From the NCBI GenBank assembly GCA_036833805.1, contig DAITPA010000048.1, forward strand, positions 1 to 14,256: a stretch of 14,256 nucleotides of DNA. The letters are read 5' to 3'. The DNA is from PALSA-1196 sp036833805 (lineage in GTDB: Bacteria > Pseudomonadota > Gammaproteobacteria > Steroidobacterales > Steroidobacteraceae). Of this stretch, positions 13,125-14,256 are shown piece by piece. A model generated the notes under the pieces. It was given only the letters and a program-made list of their open reading frames with translations, was not told the DNA's origin and made no database searches. Position 1 is the stretch's first letter; the number at the start of each line of letters is the position of its first letter. Made by a program: the position numbers and the translations under genes.

Positions 13125-14256
13125 CTAGGGCCTCGCGCTTGCCTGAAAGTCCTCCGCGAAGTGTTTAAGTATGCTCTGCACCGGGAACGGCGTCATGCCC
13201 CCCAAGCCGCAAAGCGAGCCCTGCAGCATCGTCTCGCACAGGTCCTCGAGAAGGCCAAGGTTACGCTCCCGCTCGACCCCGGCGATGATGCGATCGATGA
13301 CCTCCACTGCGCGTGTCGAGCCGATGCGGCAGGGCGTGCACTTGCCGCAGGATTCGATCGCGCAGAACTCCATGGCAAAACGTGCCATCTGCGCCATATC
13401 GACCGTGTCGTCAAAGACTACGACACCGCCGTGACCCAAGAGTGCCCCGATTGCCGTCAGGGCTTCATAATCGATCGCGGTGTCGAACTGCGAAGCGGGG
13501 ATATAGGCCCCGAGGGGGCCTCCGACCTGCACGGCCCGGATCGGCCGACCGCTTGCCGAGCCGCCGCCATAGTCGTAAAGAAGTTCGCGCAAGGACAGTC
13601 CAAACGCCCGTTCGATGAGGCCGCCGCGGCGCACGTTGCCTGCGAGCTGCAGCGGCAGCGTGCCGCGCGACTTGCCGGTGCCGAAATTGCGATAAAACTC
13701 GGCGCCCTTGTCGAGGATGATCGGCACGGTCGCAAGCGTCACGACGTTGTTGACCACGGTCGGCTGGCCGAAAAGGCCTTTGATGGCCGGCAGCGGCGGG
13801 CGCACGCGGATCTCGCCGCGCTTGCCCTCGAGACTCTCGAGCATCGAGGTCTCCTCGCCGCAGATATAGGCGCCAGCGCCCAGGCGCACCTCGAGCTCGA
13901 ATTTGCGCCCGCTGCCCATGACGTCAGGACCCAAATAGTTCGCCTGCCGGGCCGCGTTCAAGGCGTCGTTCAACGTGGCATATGCGTGCGGATACTCGAC
14001 GCGCAGATAGATGTAGCCCTGGGTGGCGCCGACTGCAATACCCGCAATCGTCATGCCCTCGATGAGCGTGAGCGGATCGCCCTCCATCAGCATACGATCG
14101 GAGAAGGTCCCGGAGTCGCCTTCGTCGGCATTGCAGGTGACATATTTCTGCGCGGCGTTCTGATCGAGCACCGTCTTCCATTTGATGCCGGTCGGAAAAG
14201 CCGCGCCGCCGCGTCCGCGCAATCCTGAGTCGAGCACCACCTGCACGATCTCGGCC
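13125..14256 (-). CDS. fdsB: NAD-dependent formate dehydrogenase beta subunit FdsB, 5' part outside the window
   Basis: FdsB is the NuoF-like diaphorase subunit that takes electrons from FdsA and reduces NAD+ through FMN. About 376 C-terminal residues are visible; relatives have about 500-520, so an N-terminal thioredoxin-like part of roughly 130-145 residues lies beyond 14256. Seen are the FMN/NADH-site segments RGRGGAAFPTGIKW, NADEGDSGTFSDR and GAGAYICGEETSML, and the [4Fe-4S] cysteines in SCGKCTPCR plus the later Cys in GSLCGLGG. The frame stays open to the window edge, so the GTG at 14246 is not the real start. fdsG, encoding the [2Fe-2S] gamma subunit, is expected upstream. Confidence 0.96.
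   Translation of the reverse strand, partial: AEIVQVVLDSGLRGRGGAAFPTGIKWKTVLDQNAAQKYVTCNADEGDSGTFSDRMLMEGDPLTLIEGMTIAGIAVGATQGYIYLRVEYPHAYATLNDALNAARQANYLGPDVMGSGRKFELEVRLGAGAYICGEETSMLESLEGKRGEIRVRPPLPAIKGLFGQPTVVNNVVTLATVPIILDKGAEFYRNFGTGKSRGTLPLQLAGNVRRGGLIERAFGLSLRELLYDYGGGSASGRPIRAVQVGGPLGAYIPASQFDTAIDYEALTAIGALLGHGGVVVFDDTVDMAQMARFAMEFCAIESCGKCTPCRIGSTRAVEVIDRIIAGVERERNLGLLEDLCETMLQGSLCGLGGMTPFPVQSILKHFAEDFQASARP

Noticed and set aside
11678..14228. Plus-strand frames of 378 and 381 codons opposite fdsA and fdsB
   Set aside because: Both are complementary to conserved iron-sulfur and FMN/NADH-binding coding regions and show no recognisable protein motif.
1..14256. CRISPR array, insertion sequence or transposase
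   Set aside because: No regularly spaced repeats, no terminal inverted repeats around a transposase-like frame, and no transposase motif were seen.

Overview
The window is chromosomal DNA of a GC-rich bacterium, most likely a proteobacterium. The reasons are a formate dehydrogenase locus of the fdsGBA-fdhD-fdsD type, PQQ genes, a proteobacterial-type PfkB adenosine kinase, Shine-Dalgarno sites, and many ATGA or short-overlap gene junctions. I cannot name the genus. A beta- or gammaproteobacterium able to use C1 compounds or formate fits best (inference).

Layout. Positions 1-54 are the 3' part of a tRNA-Glu(CUC). Positions 55-2097 are gene-poor: a Crp/Fnr-family regulator on the minus strand (349-1095) and two very small plus-strand genes (1437-1511, a 24-residue membrane peptide; 1595-1747, a 50-residue hydrophilic protein). 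Each small gene has a GC-rich or long-range stem touching its ribosome binding site. Dyad repeats lie between the regulator and the small genes.

From 14256 down to 2098 every gene lies on the minus strand, with gaps of 0-31 bases except one of 69. In transcription order they are: fdsB (5' end outside the window), fdsA, fdhD (fdsC), fdsD, a PfkB adenosine kinase, metK, ahcY, folD, then a recognisable promoter, pqqB, pqqC, a half-size ArsP/YraQ-type permease, and a small secreted two-cysteine protein.

How the genes fit together. FdsGBA oxidises formate to CO2 and makes NADH; FdhD and FdsD help assemble it. MetK makes S-adenosylmethionine, AhcY hydrolyses the S-adenosylhomocysteine left by methyl transfer, and the kinase removes the adenosine that would block AhcY. 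FolD interconverts methylene- and formyl-tetrahydrofolate, which links methyl/formaldehyde-level carbon to formate. PqqB and PqqC act late in making PQQ, the cofactor of periplasmic alcohol and methanol dehydrogenases. The array therefore reads as a C1-handling block: PQQ cofactor supply, folate and SAM carbon carriers, and the terminal formate oxidase. pqqA, pqqD and pqqE are absent, and two membrane or secreted proteins of unknown role sit in their place; this is the least explained part of the window.
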